Assembly: GCA_903813345.2 (NCBI GenBank)
Contig: CAIIXF020000005.1
Span: forward strand, 14,761,375-14,825,374
DNA from: Owenia fusiformis
Taxonomy: Eukaryota > Annelida > Polychaeta > Sabellida > Oweniidae
Length of the DNA: 64,000 nt
Direction of reading: 5' to 3'
Shown here: piece after piece, positions 62,899 to 64,000 of the stretch
How positions within the stretch are numbered: position 1 is the stretch's first letter
Layout: each line of letters opens with the position of its first letter
The notes under the pieces: model-generated
What the model was told of the DNA's origin: nothing
What the model saw: the letters and a program-made list of their open reading frames with translations, nothing else
Database searches by the model: none
Made by a program: the position numbers and the translations under genes

Positions 62899-63560
62899 GG
62901 TGTTCACATTTTGAGTTTTTTACATGGAAGTCTACGACAGACTTGAAAATTTGATTTCAAGTGTTCACATTTTGAGTTTTTTTTACATGGAAGTCTATGA
63001 CAGACTTGAAAATTTGATTTCAAGTGTTCACATTTTGAGTTTTTTACATGGAAGTCTATGACAGACTTGAAAATGCGATTTCAAGTGTTTGCATTTTGAG
63101 TTTTTTACATGGAAGTCTATGACAGACTTGAAAATTTGATTTCAAGTGTTCACATTTTGAGTTTTTTACATGGAAGTCTATGACAGACTTGAAAATTTGA
63201 TTTCAAGTGTTCACATTTTGAGTTTTTTACATGGAAGTCTATGACAGACTTGAAAATCTGATTTCAAGTGTTTACATTTTGATTTTTTTACATGGAAGTC
63301 TATGACAGACTTGAAATTTGATTTCAAGTGTTTGCATTTTGAGGTTTTTTACATGGAAGTCTATGACAGACTTGAAAATTTGATTTCAAGTGTTCACATT
63401 TTGAGTTTTTTTACATGGAAGTCTATGACAGACTTGAAAATCCGATTTCAAGTGTTCACATTTTGAGTTCTTTTTACATGGGAGTCTAAGACTTGAAAAT
63501 TTGATTTCAAGTGTTCACATTTTGAGTTTTTTTACATGGAAGTCTATGACAGACTTGAAA
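62899..63560. repeat. 11-copy, ~61-bp minisatellite
   Basis: Units of about 61 bp: TTTGATTTCAAGTGTTCACA, then TTTTGAGTTTTTTACATGG and AAGTCTATGACAGACTTG. Copies differ by single bases and by T-run length. The unit length is not a multiple of three and frames are broken, so the array is non-coding. Confidence 0.95.
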
Positions 63561-63721
63561 ATCAAACTAGAAAAAGTGTTCACATTGAGAGGTTTCTAGA
63601 TAAAATAAGAGAGGTGTTCAGATATACAGGTTTCACTGAGTTGAAAGAGTTATCCGAAGAAATGCAATATTCCCTCATAAATAAGTATCATAAATACACT
63701 TCTTGTAAACTAATAAGTTGA
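63561..63721 (+). other. Unrecognised small open frame after the minisatellite
   Basis: The frame that runs out of the last minisatellite unit continues for about 50 residues with protein-like composition (HIERFLDKIREVFRYTGFTE, then ELSEEMQYSLINKYHKY) and stops at 63721. No splice signals or family match were recognised. It may be the tail of an old mobile element or chance. Confidence 0.2.
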
Positions 63722-64000
63722 GAAAAAGTTAAAACAATACTTAAAATGTATCAGCTGTGAAACATAACATGCTCTTGCAAAATTTTTTAACATAAAAAAT
63801 ATAACACCACATGGATAAATCACAAAAACAGCTCTATGCTGACCATCGTGATTTTTTTCAACTTTTCCACAAAGTCATTGTGTGATATTTTACATATTTA
63901 TAAGAAGTACTAAGTAATAATTGATGGTAAGCAAAAATGAATGTGTATTGTATTTTTGATTGAATTTTTAGAGAGATACTTAAGTGTATCTGAGCCATGA

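Noticed and set aside
62899-63560. Regularly spaced ~61-bp repeats considered as a CRISPR array
   Set aside because: There are no unique spacers between repeats, the whole unit is repeated, and the context is an animal genome.

Overview
This is an AT-rich animal nuclear sequence. The genes are split by many GT-AG introns, one gene family (DEG/ENaC channels) is specific to animals, and the introns are full of short inverted-repeat transposons, minisatellites and old mobile-element debris. The intron density and repeat style suggest a non-vertebrate, probably marine, animal. I cannot name the phylum from the sequence alone.

Layout. (1) 1-5222, minus strand: the 5' part of EXOC4/SEC8, an exocyst subunit. 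Nine coding exons, about 300 residues, are visible and the rest of the gene lies beyond the left edge. (2) 5223-5485: a 263-bp gap between two divergent start codons, a candidate bidirectional promoter. (3) 5486-61247, plus strand: a complete VPS51 gene (GARP/EARP tethering complex) with 21 well-supported coding exons that join in frame to 785 residues. It also has one extra 177-nt in-frame exon with good splice sites and a possible 36-nt micro-exon. (4) Nested antisense in VPS51 intron 10 (15357-18818): a complete three-exon SLC16 (monocarboxylate-transporter family) gene of 460 residues. (5) Nested in the same orientation in the 20-kb VPS51 intron between exons 20 and 21: three tandem intronless DEG/ENaC channel genes at 38685-40370, 44113-45795 and 49591-51264. 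They sit in repeated units of about 5.4 kb, and traces of at least one more unit lie downstream without a reading frame. (6) 61248-64000: downstream flank with a (TGGTA)-type microsatellite and an 11-copy, 61-bp minisatellite.

The two host genes encode subunits of related (CATCHR-type) vesicle-tethering complexes and share one start region. The nested genes encode plasma-membrane proteins, a solute carrier and ion channels, with no obvious functional link to tethering.

Mobile DNA is the other main content: a mariner-like element with 200-bp inverted repeats and a related empty site elsewhere in the window; a 1.29-kb element with a 9-bp target duplication whose two fused ends form 78-bp derivatives elsewhere in the window; piggyBac-like, pogo-like and hAT-like small elements; several foldback families; and a 5'-truncated LINE tail. 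All assignments come from reading motifs and recalled family features. No database search was run.
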